From Paraburkholderia ribeironis (GTDB lineage: Bacteria > Pseudomonadota > Gammaproteobacteria > Burkholderiales > Burkholderiaceae), in the NCBI RefSeq assembly GCF_900019265.1, contig NZ_CYGX02000064.1, positions 47,235 through 111,234 of the forward strand: a DNA stretch of 64,000 nt, written 5' to 3'. The notes under the pieces were generated by a model, which saw only the letters and a program-made list of their open reading frames with translations, had not been told where the DNA came from and did no database searches. This document shows, in pieces, positions 1-8,413 of the stretch (position 1 is its first letter; each line of letters opens with the position of its first letter). Made by a program: the position numbers and the translations under genes.

Positions 1-52
1 ATCTCGACAAACATGCCGATGAACGCACTGGTGCGTGTCGGCATCTGTCACT

Positions 53-138
53 GCCGCGGATATGGCGGGTCGATATCCGCCGCCGATGCGTCACGGCCGC
101 GGATATAGCGGATCGATATCCGCGGCCGATGTGTCGTA
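53..138. repeat. Two tandem copies of a 43-bp repeat
   Basis: Two adjacent 43-bp units (53-95 and 96-138) differ at only a few positions. Each contains an inverted repeat GCGGATAT-N9-ATATCCGC, so each copy can form an 8-bp stem. The unit lies 3' of the small minus-strand gene at 203-508 and may continue left of the window edge. No coding potential was recognised. It could be a REP-like intergenic element or a transcript 3' structure; there is no T run for a classical terminator. Confidence 0.7.
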
Positions 139-202
139 GCCGGGCGATTCACGCGCCGACGTGATCCGGCTTACGAGGTGATCGCAAAGGCGATCGTGCC
201 TA

Positions 203-508
203 TCAATCCTCGTCCCACCCATGGCGCTCGCGCCATTCGCGTTCATGCTCGTGATGACGCCACTTTCGCTCGCGCCACTCGCGCCGTTCGTACCAGTCGC
301 GCTCGCGCGGGTCTGCGGCGTAGCCATAGGTAACGACCGGCTCGGGCGCATAAACGACTGGCGGCGGCGCCTCGTAGACCGGTTGCGCCGGTACGAACAC
401 CGGCCCCGGAATGCCGATGCCGATACCCACATCCACGTGGGCGGACGCCATCGAGGACGCCGCCAGCATCGCGCCGCCGACTACCACCGCCAATACGGTC
501 TTATGCAT
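203..508 (-). CDS. PXPV-repeat secreted small protein
   Basis: The 101-residue product has a clear Sec signal peptide (MHKTVLAVVVGGAMLAASS, cleavage near ASA-H at about residue 24). A proline/valine-rich stretch follows (PGPVFVPAQPVYEAPPPVVYAPEPV) of the PXPV-repeat type common in Burkholderiaceae, and the tail from about residue 68 is very charged and rich in Arg, Glu, His and Trp. The start at 508 was chosen because the signal peptide begins there; longer in-frame extensions have no signal-like N-terminus. Function is unknown; an envelope or periplasmic location is inferred. Confidence 0.75.
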   Translation of the reverse strand: MHKTVLAVVVGGAMLAASSMASAHVDVGIGIGIPGPVFVPAQPVYEAPPPVVYAPEPVVTYGYAADPRERDWYERREWRERKWRHHEHEREWRERHGWDED

Positions 509-782
509 GATTTTTCTGTCGCCCGGTGTAAGAGGCGATCGCAGTGAAGATGCCGCGTAGTGTAGGCAGCGCGGCGGCGTGCAGGTGCAAGAAGGATGCG
601 ATTTCGGTAACACCGAGTAACGGTGCACGGCCTTAAGGTTGCCATAACGATTACTGTGCACCATGGGCGGTTTCGCACGGACGGTTGCGCCCATGCGCGT
701 ATAGTGCGGCGCTGCTGTCGGCCGGAAGCGGGAAGCGGCTGCGCCGCGTCGTTTTTTGCCGAGAGGCCTGATAGGCCCCTGG

Positions 783-818
783 GTCCATGGGCCCATCGGC
801 CCATCTGCCCATCTGCCC
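783..818. repeat. 8-bp tandem repeat (CCCATCKG-like)
   Basis: About four and a half units of a degenerate 8-bp repeat (CCATGGGC, CCATCGGC, CCATCTGC, CCATCTGC) run head to tail in an otherwise empty intergenic region. The unit is not a multiple of three and lies outside any gene. A simple-sequence repeat of this kind can vary in copy number by slippage; no function is visible. Confidence 0.6.
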
Positions 819-1229
819 AATGACTCGACAGGCAGCCGCAATGGAGCGGGAGTAATGACTTTTTCAACCGAGATCTGGGCGCTTGCCCGTCTATGGTGCA
901 TGTCGCCGATACTGGGCGCAATGGCGCTCTGGTATCTGTCGCGCGCCGACCGTTTGGTCGATGCGGTACGCGGCCGCCACCTGTGATCGACGACTTTCAC
1001 GCCAACGCGCAAGACCGCCGCCGCCCCCGCGTCGCACGCTCCCGCCCAGCATGAGTTTGCGCCGGCGCGCGGCCGCATCCTGAGCCGTCCCGTCTCACCG
1101 ACCCGGGTTTTTTCGCCGCGCGAGCGCCACTTGCTCTGACGCGACATCCAGCCCAACTCGCCCGCCTGCCGCCAAACCCTTACCCCACCGGGCTTCTGCC
1201 GCCCGCGACCGGCCCGTTGACAGCCCAGG

Positions 1230-1262
1230 TGTCGCATTTCCTCATGTGGTTGTCGCAAATAG
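1230..1262 (+). promoter_or_regulatory. Phased TGTCGCA direct repeat upstream of choV (candidate GbdR-type operator)
   Basis: TGTCGCATTTCC (1230-1241) and TGTCGCAAATAG (1251-1262) are direct repeats exactly 21 bp apart, two helical turns, as is usual for AraC-family half-sites. They lie about 78 bp upstream of the choV start. The same arrangement occurs upstream of sdaA, fdhA and the betaine-binding protein at 40259. Assignment to a GbdR-like regulator is inference. Confidence 0.55.
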
Positions 1263-1339
1263 TCGGCAACCCGCACTTTTTTCTGGCAACTATGTATGCA
1301 CAGCGCGGACGGACGTCCGCCACGTCAGGAGAGTATTCA

Positions 1340-2518
1340 ATGAATTCCCCGAAAGTCGTGGTCGAAGGGCTGTGCAAGGTGTTCGGCACCAACCCGCAAC
1401 AGGCGATCGCCATGCTGGCCAGCGGTGCAACCAAAGAGGACGTGTTTGCGCGCACCGGCCAGATTGTCGGCGTGCACGACGTATCGTTCGAAGTCAGGGA
1501 AGGCGAAATCTTCGTGCTGATGGGCCTGTCGGGCTCCGGCAAGTCGACGCTGATACGCCTGATCAATCGGCTCGTCGAACCGACGGCCGGCAAGGTGCTG
1601 ATCGACGGCCGCGACGTGGCCAGCGTGCCGCGCTCGGAACTGACCGCGCTGCGCCGCAAGGACATGAGCATGGTGTTCCAGTCGTTCGCGCTGATGCCGC
1701 AGCGCACGGTGCTGTCCAACGCGGCCTTCGGTCTCGAAGTGGCGGGCGTCGGCCGCAAGGAGCGCGAGAAGCGCGCGATGACGGTGCTCGAGCAGGTCGG
1801 CCTCGCGCCATTCGCCGAAAAGCTGCCCGCCCAGCTCTCCGGTGGCATGCAGCAGCGCGTCGGGCTCGCTCGCGCGCTGGCGGTCAATCCATCGCTGATG
1901 ATCATGGACGAGGCGTTCTCCGCGCTCGACCCGCTCAAGCGCAAGGAAATGCAGAACGTGCTGCTGGAGCTGCAACGCGAACAGCAGCGCACCATCCTGT
2001 TCGTGTCGCACGATCTGGAAGAGGCGATGCGCATCGGCACGCGCATCGCGATCATGGAAGGCGGCCGGGTGGTGCAGATCGGCACGCCACAGGAAATCAT
2101 CACGAACCCCGCCGACGATTACGTGCGCGCATTCTTCGAAGGTATCGACACGAGCCGCTATCTGACCGCCGGCGATCTGATGCAGACGGACGCCGTACCG
2201 TTGATGCAGCATTCGCCGCAGATCGATGCGTCGAGCGTCGCCGCCACGCTGAACGGCAGCGCCGAATACGCGTTCGTGCTCGACAGCGAGCGCAAGATTC
2301 GCGGCTTCGTGTGCCGCGACGCGCAGGGCAGCGCATCGCCGCAGCTCAATCAGATCGAATGCATCCGCCGCAGCACGCCGCTCGACGACGTCGTCGAACG
2401 CGTGGTGGCGAGCCATGCGCCCTTGCCAGTCGTCGAAGCGGACGGCTCCTACTGCGGTTCGGTCAACAAGACGAACGTGCTGAACGTTCTCACGCGCCAT
2501 CGAGGTTCCCATGTCTGA
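1340..2518 (+). CDS. choV: Choline/glycine betaine ABC transporter ATP-binding protein
   Basis: ATPase of a ProV/ChoV-type quaternary-amine importer acting at the inner-membrane face. The 392-residue protein has a ProV-like N-terminal helix insertion, Walker A GLSGSGKST (62-70), Q-loop Gln114, signature LSGGMQQ (166-172), Walker B LMIMDE (186-191) and a degenerate CBS-like C-terminus (about 295-385). The start at 1340 is set by AGGAG at 1327-1331; a longer frame reaching to 1217 has no such site. Its stop overlaps the permease start by 8 bp. A binding protein (4477) lies two genes downstream. Choline is favoured over proline because the linked binding protein carries the ChoX aromatic residues. 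Confidence 0.9.
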   Translation: MNSPKVVVEGLCKVFGTNPQQAIAMLASGATKEDVFARTGQIVGVHDVSFEVREGEIFVLMGLSGSGKSTLIRLINRLVEPTAGKVLIDGRDVASVPRSELTALRRKDMSMVFQSFALMPQRTVLSNAAFGLEVAGVGRKEREKRAMTVLEQVGLAPFAEKLPAQLSGGMQQRVGLARALAVNPSLMIMDEAFSALDPLKRKEMQNVLLELQREQQRTILFVSHDLEEAMRIGTRIAIMEGGRVVQIGTPQEIITNPADDYVRAFFEGIDTSRYLTAGDLMQTDAVPLMQHSPQIDASSVAATLNGSAEYAFVLDSERKIRGFVCRDAQGSASPQLNQIECIRRSTPLDDVVERVVASHAPLPVVEADGSYCGSVNKTNVLNVLTRHRGSHV

Positions 2519-3413
2519 AATCATTCCACTTGGCGCCTGGGTCGATCACGGCGTTCACTATCTGCTTGATCACGACGCCCGCACGTTCGACGCGATCGGC
2601 AAGGTAATCGAGAGTTTTGCCGCAGTGGTCGAGCACGGCCTGCAGGCCATCCCGATGTGGGCGCTGATGGCGCTCTTCGTCGGTGTCGGGTTGTGGCGCG
2701 TAGGCTGGCGCTTCGCGCTGTTCACGCTGGCGGCGATGCTGCTGATCTACAGCACCGGTTTCTGGGATCAGATGGTGATCACGCTCGGCCTGACGCTATC
2801 GTCGACGGTGATCAGCCTGCTGCTCGGCGTGCCGCTCGGCATCTGGATGGCGAAGAGCCGCACGGTCGAGACGGTCGTGCGCCCGGTGCTCGATCTGATG
2901 CAGACCATGCCCGCGTTCGTCTACCTGATTCCGGCCGCGATGCTGTTCGGCCTTGGCCGCGTGCCGGGCATCCTCTCGACGGTGATCTTCGCGATGCCGC
3001 CCGCGGTACGTCTGACGGCACTCGGCATCAAGCAGGTGAACCGCGAGATCGTCGAAGCGGGCCAGGCGTTCGGCTGCACGCCGTGGCAACTGCTCTACAA
3101 GGTGCAGTTTCCGAATGCGCTGCCGTCGATCATGACCGGCGTGAACCAGACCATCATGATGGCGCTCTCGATGGTGATCATTGCGTCGATGGTGGGCGCG
3201 GGCGGTTTGGGCAACGACGTGCTGGCCAGCATCCAGCGGCTCGATATCGGGCTCGGCTTCGAAAGCGGCCTGTCGGTGGTGATGCTCGCGATCATTCTCG
3301 ACCGCATCACGGAGAGCTTCGGCCGCGCGCCGGGCATGGCGCGGGCGCCGTTGCTGTCAGGCTTGCGCAGCGTGCTGAAGGTGCGCCGCGCGCCGGCGGC
3401 GCAGCACGGCTGA
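2511..3413 (+). CDS. choW: Choline/glycine betaine ABC transporter permease
   Basis: Inner-membrane permease of the ProW/ChoW family, 300 residues, with about six hydrophobic segments between residues 45 and 275. The coupling-loop region reads AGQAFGCTPWQLLYKVQFPNALPSIMTGVNQ, typical of BPD_transp_1 domains. It is translationally coupled to choV (start codon 8 bp inside the upstream gene). With choV it should form the importer core, fed by one or more of the periplasmic binding proteins encoded in this window. Confidence 0.9.
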   Translation: MSEIIPLGAWVDHGVHYLLDHDARTFDAIGKVIESFAAVVEHGLQAIPMWALMALFVGVGLWRVGWRFALFTLAAMLLIYSTGFWDQMVITLGLTLSSTVISLLLGVPLGIWMAKSRTVETVVRPVLDLMQTMPAFVYLIPAAMLFGLGRVPGILSTVIFAMPPAVRLTALGIKQVNREIVEAGQAFGCTPWQLLYKVQFPNALPSIMTGVNQTIMMALSMVIIASMVGAGGLGNDVLASIQRLDIGLGFESGLSVVMLAIILDRITESFGRAPGMARAPLLSGLRSVLKVRRAPAAQHG

Positions 3414-3420
3414 GCCGCCC

Positions 3421-4419
3421 ATGAAGCGCGACGCGATCGTCCAGGTTGATGCCCACGCGGATTCGCCGTTGTCCCGGCTCGCGCACGTCGGCTTCCTGAC
3501 GCTGCCGAACTTTTCGATGATCGCCTTCACCAGCGCGGTCGAGGTGCTGCGCATGGCCAACTACGTGGGCCGCGCGCAGCACTACCGCTGGTCGGTGATC
3601 ACGCCGGACGGCGTGCCCGCGCGTGCCAGCAACGGCATCACGGTGAAGCCGACCGCGACGCTCGCCGAAACCGGCCTGCCGGATGCGCTGTTCGTATGCG
3701 CCGGCTGGCATGTGCGCGACTACGTGGACGACAGGGTCGTTGCGTTGCTGCGCGAGGTGGCCGAGCAAGGCATTCCGCTCGGCGGCATCTGCACGGGTCC
3801 GTATGCGCTGCTCGCCGCGGGCCTGCTCGACGGCTATCGCGCCACCGTGCATTGGGAAGACATGTCGCCGCTGCACAAGAGCTATCCGCATGTGCGTTTC
3901 GCCGACGAGCTATTCGTGATCGACCGCGACCGGATGACCTGCACCGGCGGCACCGCGCCGCTCGATCTGATGCTGAACCTGGTCGGCATGCGGCTGGGCC
4001 AGGCGGTGGCGGCGCAGGTGTCCGAGCAGTTCGTCGTCGAGCGGATTCGCGGCTCGACCGACTATCAGCACATTCCGGTCGACGCGCGGGTCGGCTTCTC
4101 GCGCGCCGAACTGATCGAAGTGGTGCGGCTCATGGAGGCGAATATAGAGGAGCCCTTATCGCTCGACGAACTCGCGCGGCTCGTGAATCTGTCGCAACGT
4201 CATTTGCAGCGCATGTTCAAGATGTTCCTGAGCGTATCGCCGACGCACTACTACCTGACACTGCGATTGCGGCGCGCACGTGAGCTGTTGCGCAATACGG
4301 ATGCATCGATCGCGCGGGTGACGACCGTGTGCGGATTTCATTCGCCGTGCCATTTCAGCAAGGCTTATCGCGCGCAGTTCGGCCATGCGCCGAGTGTCGA
4401 GCGGCGCTTGTCCGCGTAA
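3421..4419 (+). CDS. GlxA-family AraC regulator (GATase1-like sensor plus HTH), first paralogue
   Basis: 332-residue transcription factor with an N-terminal DJ-1/PfpI-like domain (about 20-200; nucleophile-elbow-like GGICTGPYALLAAG) and a C-terminal AraC HTH (about 225-330; LARLVNLSQRHLQRMFK and ITTVCGF-like second helix, here VTTVCGFHSPCHFSK). Such proteins include GbdR, SouR and CdhR, which sense betaine, sarcosine or carnitine. It starts 7 bp after choW and precedes the binding-protein gene, so it probably controls, or is co-transcribed with, the choline transporter. It resembles the paralogue at 26983 more than the one at 5562. Which one is the true GbdR orthologue cannot be decided from the sequence alone. 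Confidence 0.85.
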   Translation: MKRDAIVQVDAHADSPLSRLAHVGFLTLPNFSMIAFTSAVEVLRMANYVGRAQHYRWSVITPDGVPARASNGITVKPTATLAETGLPDALFVCAGWHVRDYVDDRVVALLREVAEQGIPLGGICTGPYALLAAGLLDGYRATVHWEDMSPLHKSYPHVRFADELFVIDRDRMTCTGGTAPLDLMLNLVGMRLGQAVAAQVSEQFVVERIRGSTDYQHIPVDARVGFSRAELIEVVRLMEANIEEPLSLDELARLVNLSQRHLQRMFKMFLSVSPTHYYLTLRLRRARELLRNTDASIARVTTVCGFHSPCHFSKAYRAQFGHAPSVERRLSA

Positions 4420-4476
4420 AGCGCCTTTGTCCGCGTGACGCGGCTATTAACTGACTCATCACCCCGAGGAAACGCC

Positions 4477-5412
4477 ATGAAACGTTTGTGGGCTGCGTCG
4501 CTGTGCGCGCTGTCTGTGTCGTCCGCCTTTGCCGCGGAACCGGCCGCGTGCCGGAACGTGCGTTTCGCCGATGTCGGCTGGACCGATATCGCGGCGACCA
4601 CCGGTCTTGCATCGACGGTGCTCGAAGGACTCGGCTACAAGCCGAGCAAAACGATCGCATCAGTGCCGATCACGTTCGCCGGCGTGAAGAGCAAGCAGAT
4701 CGACGTGTTCCTCGGCTACTGGTCGCCGACCATGGACCCGATGATCGATCCGTTCCGCAAGGGCGGCCAGCTGAGCGTGCTGCCCACGCCCAACCTGACC
4801 GGCGCGAAATACACGCTGGCGGTGCCCGACTACGCGTATCAGGCGGGGATCAAAACCTTCACCGATATCGCGAAGAATTACGACAAGCTCGACGGCAAGA
4901 TCTACGGGATCGAGCCGGGCAACGACGGCAATGCGCTGATCAAGAAGATGATCGACAGCAATCAGTTCGGGCTCGGCAAGTTCAGGCTGGTGGAGTCGAG
5001 CGAGGCGGGCATGCTGGTCGAGGTGAACCGCGCGATCCGCGAGAAGAAGCCGATCGTGTTTCTCGGCTGGGAGCCGCATCCGATGAACGTGCAGATGAAG
5101 ATCGACTATCTGGCGGGCGGCGATGCGGTATTCGGCCCGAACTACGGCGAAGCGAAAGTGCTGACGGTCACGCCGAACGATTACTCGACGCGCTGTCCGA
5201 ACGTCGCGAAGCTGGTGTCGAACCTGCAGTTCACGACCGACATCGAGAACCATGTGATGCTGCCGATCATGAACAAGAGCGATCCGAACAAGGCTGCGCG
5301 CGAGTGGCTGAAGCAAAATCCCGCCGTGCTCGACAAGTGGCTGGCTGGAGTGAAGACGTTCGACGGCAAGGATGGCTTGCCGGCGGTGAAGGCCTACGTC
5401 GCGGGGCAGTGA
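4477..5412 (+). CDS. choX: Choline ABC transporter periplasmic binding protein (ChoX-like)
   Basis: 311-residue OpuAC-type solute-binding protein with Sec signal peptide MKRLWAASLCALSVSSAFA. The four aromatic residues expected to box the trimethylammonium group in ChoX have counterparts here: Trp35 (VGWTD), Trp82 (GYWSP), Tyr119 (VPDYA) and Trp198 (LGWEP). The start at 4477 follows CGAGGA at 4465-4470 with a 6-base spacing. It is the natural partner of choV/choW although the regulator gene separates them. Choline is the most likely ligand; acetylcholine or betaine cannot be excluded. Confidence 0.88.
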   Translation: MKRLWAASLCALSVSSAFAAEPAACRNVRFADVGWTDIAATTGLASTVLEGLGYKPSKTIASVPITFAGVKSKQIDVFLGYWSPTMDPMIDPFRKGGQLSVLPTPNLTGAKYTLAVPDYAYQAGIKTFTDIAKNYDKLDGKIYGIEPGNDGNALIKKMIDSNQFGLGKFRLVESSEAGMLVEVNRAIREKKPIVFLGWEPHPMNVQMKIDYLAGGDAVFGPNYGEAKVLTVTPNDYSTRCPNVAKLVSNLQFTTDIENHVMLPIMNKSDPNKAAREWLKQNPAVLDKWLAGVKTFDGKDGLPAVKAYVAGQ

Positions 5413-5561
5413 CAGGCAGCGCTTCGGTTCGTTTCGGTTCGGTGCCGCTTCGGCGGCGCGAGCGGGGCAGGGCGAGGGCGGGTTAGACAGCCGCCCTGGG
5501 GAGAGCGCCTTGGCGAAACCTGTCTAGCGAAGACCACCCACGCGCCTCCATACCCGCCGGA

Positions 5562-6644
5562 TCAGATCGCCTGCGCCCGCCCTGGAAACGTCTCGTCGTA
5601 GCCACAGGCGTCTTCCACTTCTGCCGCGGTGCCGCGCTGTTCGCGATACATCATTGGCGGCAGGCCAAACTGCTTGCGGAATTCGCGGCCCAGATGCGAC
5701 GCGTCGGAAAAACCACAACTCGACGCAATGTCCGCGACAGTCTTGTCCGAACTCGTCAGCAGCCACGCGGCGGTGCGCAAACGCACCTGCTTCGCGTAGG
5801 CCTGCGGCGCCTTGCCGGTTTGCGCCTTGAAGAGCCGTTCGAGCTGACGCGGCGAGAGGTCGAGCTTGCCCGCCAGTTCGTCGAGCGACAACGACCGCCC
5901 CACGTGTTGCTCCATCAGCAGGATCGCGCGCTTGACCTTCGGATGCGCGGCGGGCGCGAGCCCCGGCGGATGCGGCTGTGGCGCGTTGCCTTTCTGCATG
6001 TCGTCGACCAGCAGAATGCGCAGCGCCTTCTGCACGGTGGCGGTTTCGAAGTGACGCAGCAAGATCGCCGCGGCCACGTCGATCGACGCGCGGCCACCGG
6101 AACAGGTGATGCGCCGCCGGTCGATCACGAACAGCCGGTCGGCGACCAGCGCTTGTTCGTTGACCGACGGAAAGCGCTCGATGAAATCCCAGTAGTGAAA
6201 CCAGCTCACGCAGATGCGGTGACCTTCGAGCACGCCTGCGCGCATCAGCGAGAACACGCCGGTGCACATGCCGACCAGCGTCGCGTCGGTGGCGGCGGCG
6301 CGGCGGATGAATGCGAGCGTCGCATCGCTGGCGGCGGGCCCTGAATGCAGCAGGCCGCCGACTACCACCACGTAGTCGAACGGCTCGGCGGTGTCGAAGG
6401 TTTCCCATGGCGTGATCTGGATGCCGCAACTCGCACGCACCGGCGCGAGGGTTTCCCCCAGGACGCTCCACGAGCAGCGCACCGGTTTGCTGAAGTCGCC
6501 TTCATCGGCGGACAGGCGCAGCAGATCGACGAAACCGGAGAACGCCGTGAGCGTGAAGTTCGGCAACAGGATGATGCCGAAGCGGATGCGTTGCTTCGAG
6601 GTGCCGTGGATCGATTGAAGGGCAAGCGGTTCAGCGGAATTCAT
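5562..6644 (-). CDS. GlxA-family AraC regulator, second paralogue, divergent from sdaA-sox
   Basis: 360-residue regulator with an N-terminal GATase1-like domain (FGIILLPNFTLTAFSGF; MCTGVFSLMRAG elbow) and a C-terminal AraC HTH (LDELAGKLDLSPRQLERLFK; VADIASSCGFSDASHLGREF). It is divergent from sdaA-soxBDAG, which makes it a candidate regulator of that operon, comparable in position to SouR of Pseudomonas (inference). The start at 6644 was chosen because the frame upstream runs through a 13-bp tandem repeat; no strong ribosome-binding site is visible, so the start is uncertain. It differs clearly from the other two paralogues and lacks their HYYLTLRLRRAREL segment. Confidence 0.8.
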   Translation of the reverse strand: MNSAEPLALQSIHGTSKQRIRFGIILLPNFTLTAFSGFVDLLRLSADEGDFSKPVRCSWSVLGETLAPVRASCGIQITPWETFDTAEPFDYVVVVGGLLHSGPAASDATLAFIRRAAATDATLVGMCTGVFSLMRAGVLEGHRICVSWFHYWDFIERFPSVNEQALVADRLFVIDRRRITCSGGRASIDVAAAILLRHFETATVQKALRILLVDDMQKGNAPQPHPPGLAPAAHPKVKRAILLMEQHVGRSLSLDELAGKLDLSPRQLERLFKAQTGKAPQAYAKQVRLRTAAWLLTSSDKTVADIASSCGFSDASHLGREFRKQFGLPPMMYREQRGTAAEVEDACGYDETFPGRAQAI

Positions 6645-6720
6645 GCAGGCGGACAACAAGGGAAAGAGTGGAATCGAGCATAACACCGGGGATCGAGGGC
6701 GCTTCGGCGGCACTTCATAG

Positions 6721-6766
6721 GCGTCACTCATCTGCGTCACTTATCTGCGTCACTCATCTGCGTCAC
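6721..6766. repeat. 13-bp tandem repeat in the divergent sdaA control region
   Basis: Three full units (GCGTCACTCATCT, GCGTCACTTATCT, GCGTCACTCATCT) and a partial GCGTCAC run head to tail between the AraC-type gene at 5562-6644 and sdaA. The length is not a codon multiple, arguing against coding. It sits some 40 bp from the phased half-sites at 6806-6838, so it may bind a regulator or vary by slippage. The rest of the 328-bp gap holds nothing else recognisable. Confidence 0.7.
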
Positions 6767-6805
6767 CGCCCCCATGCCAGCATCGCCAGCCGCAACCTGG
6801 GCGCC

Positions 6806-6838
6806 TGTCGCAAATGCGTCGGAAGTCATCGCAAATAC
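6806..6838 (+). promoter_or_regulatory. Phased TGTCGCAAA direct repeat upstream of sdaA (candidate GbdR-type operator)
   Basis: TGTCGCAAATGC (6806-6817) and CATCGCAAATAC (6827-6838) match at 9 of 12 positions and are offset by exactly 21 bp. The pair is about 135 bp upstream of the sdaA start and on the same strand as the genes. Spacing and core are shared with the sites at 1230, 25486 and 40153. Confidence 0.55.
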
Positions 6839-6972
6839 GCCGCAGCGCTTTGCCGGCCGGCCGCTTGACGCCACTATCCCATTGCCATGCCGTTTTTATT
6901 CTATCGATCCCGCTCGACGTGCGGTGCAATAGCATCACATTCAACCCGGCATCGCAACGCACAAGGCAAGCC

Positions 6973-8367
6973 ATGAACGTCAGCGTCTTCGATCTCTTCA
7001 AGATCGGTATCGGTCCTTCGAGCTCGCACACAGTCGGCCCGATGATCGCCGCATGCCGCTTCGCGTCGCATATCGAAGACGCCAATCTGCTCGGCTTCGT
7101 GCGGCGCGTGAAGATCGAGCTGTTCGGCTCGCTCGGCGCGACCGGCAAAGGGCACGGCACCGACAAGGCGGTGCTGCTCGGGCTCGAAGGCAATCTGCCC
7201 GAGCTGATCGACCCGGACCTGATCGAGCCGCGTTTGCGGGCGATCCGCGAGACGAAGCAACTGGCGCTGCTCGGCAAGCATCCAGTCGGCTTCGACGAGC
7301 GTGAGCACCTCGGTTTCTTCCGCAAGCTGATGCCGGGCGCACCGGGCTCGGGCATCGTGCATCCGAACGGCATGCGTTTTCAGGCATTCGACGAAAACGG
7401 GCAGCTGCTGGTGGAGAAAGAGTATTACTCGATCGGCGGCGGCTTCGTGGTCAATCGCGAAGGCGATCGCGTGAACGGTGTGCGCGCGAGCGCCGATGTG
7501 CCGTACCCGTTCCGTACCGGCGAGGACCTGATGCGCGTGTGCCGCGAATCCGGCTTGTCGATTGCCCAGCTGACGCTGCGCAACGAATGCGCGACGCGCA
7601 GCGAATCTGAAGTGCGCGAAGGGCTGCTGGCGATCTGGCGCACGATGGCCGCCTGCGTCGAACGCGGCTGCAAGGTGCACGGCGAGTTGCCCGGCCCGAT
7701 GCACGTGAAGCGCCGAGCCGCCGATCTGTACACGCAATTGCGTGCGCGCTCGGAAGAGTCGCTGCGCGATCCGCTGTCGATGCTCGACTGGGTCAACCTG
7801 TACGCAATGGCCGTCAACGAGGAAAACGCGGCCGGCGGACGGGTCGTCACCGCGCCGACCAACGGCGCGGCCGGCGTGATTCCCGCGGTGCTGCATTACT
7901 ACGTGAAGTTCATGCATGCATCGAGCGACGCGGGCATCGTCGACTTCATGCTGACCGCCGCCGCGATCGGCATCATCTACAAGGAGACCGCGTCGATCTC
8001 CGGTGCCGAGGTCGGCTGCCAGGGCGAGGTGGGCGTGGCCTGCTCGATGGCTGCCGCAGCACTCGCCGCTGTGATGGGCGGCACGCCGACCCAGGTCGAG
8101 AACGCCGCTGAAATCGGCATGGAGCACAACCTTGGCATGACCTGCGATCCGGTCGGCGGGCTCGTGCAGATTCCCTGCATCGAACGCAACGCGATGGGCG
8201 CGATCAAGGCGATCAACGCGGCGCGCATGGCGATGAAGGGCGACGGCCAGCACTATGTGTCGCTCGACAACGTGATCAAGACGATGCGCGAGACCGGCGC
8301 CGACATGAAGACGAAATACAAGGAGACGTCGCGCGGCGGCCTGGCCGTGAACGTCATCGAATGTTGA
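6973..8367 (+). CDS. sdaA: L-serine ammonia-lyase, iron-sulfur type
   Basis: Converts L-serine to pyruvate and ammonia in the cytoplasm, the last step of betaine catabolism. At 464 residues it is a single-chain (alpha/beta fused) enzyme. It shows the N-terminal GPSSSHTVGPM motif, the SGAEVGCQGEVGVACSM segment and EHNLGMTCDPVGGLVQIPC. Cys349, Cys391 and Cys402 are spaced as the three cluster-ligating cysteines of type 2 serine dehydratases. The start at 6973 removes an unsupported 53-residue extension. It is followed after 46 bp by soxB, suggesting one transcript. Confidence 0.95.
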   Translation: MNVSVFDLFKIGIGPSSSHTVGPMIAACRFASHIEDANLLGFVRRVKIELFGSLGATGKGHGTDKAVLLGLEGNLPELIDPDLIEPRLRAIRETKQLALLGKHPVGFDEREHLGFFRKLMPGAPGSGIVHPNGMRFQAFDENGQLLVEKEYYSIGGGFVVNREGDRVNGVRASADVPYPFRTGEDLMRVCRESGLSIAQLTLRNECATRSESEVREGLLAIWRTMAACVERGCKVHGELPGPMHVKRRAADLYTQLRARSEESLRDPLSMLDWVNLYAMAVNEENAAGGRVVTAPTNGAAGVIPAVLHYYVKFMHASSDAGIVDFMLTAAAIGIIYKETASISGAEVGCQGEVGVACSMAAAALAAVMGGTPTQVENAAEIGMEHNLGMTCDPVGGLVQIPCIERNAMGAIKAINAARMAMKGDGQHYVSLDNVIKTMRETGADMKTKYKETSRGGLAVNVIEC

Positions 8368-8413
8368 ACCCGCTACGAAGCACCCACAAAGACAGCACGA
8401 ACGAGGACCCACG

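Larger units (their letters stand above)
509..1339. other. Long non-coding gap before choV
   Basis: No convincing gene is seen in these roughly 830 bases. The short open frames are arginine/proline-rich and lack ribosome-binding sites. The gap contains an 8-bp tandem repeat (783-818) and, near its right end, the phased half-sites described at 1230-1262. Confidence 0.6.

Noticed and set aside
6721..6766. Tandem repeats as a CRISPR array
   Set aside because: The 13-bp units are directly abutting with no spacers.
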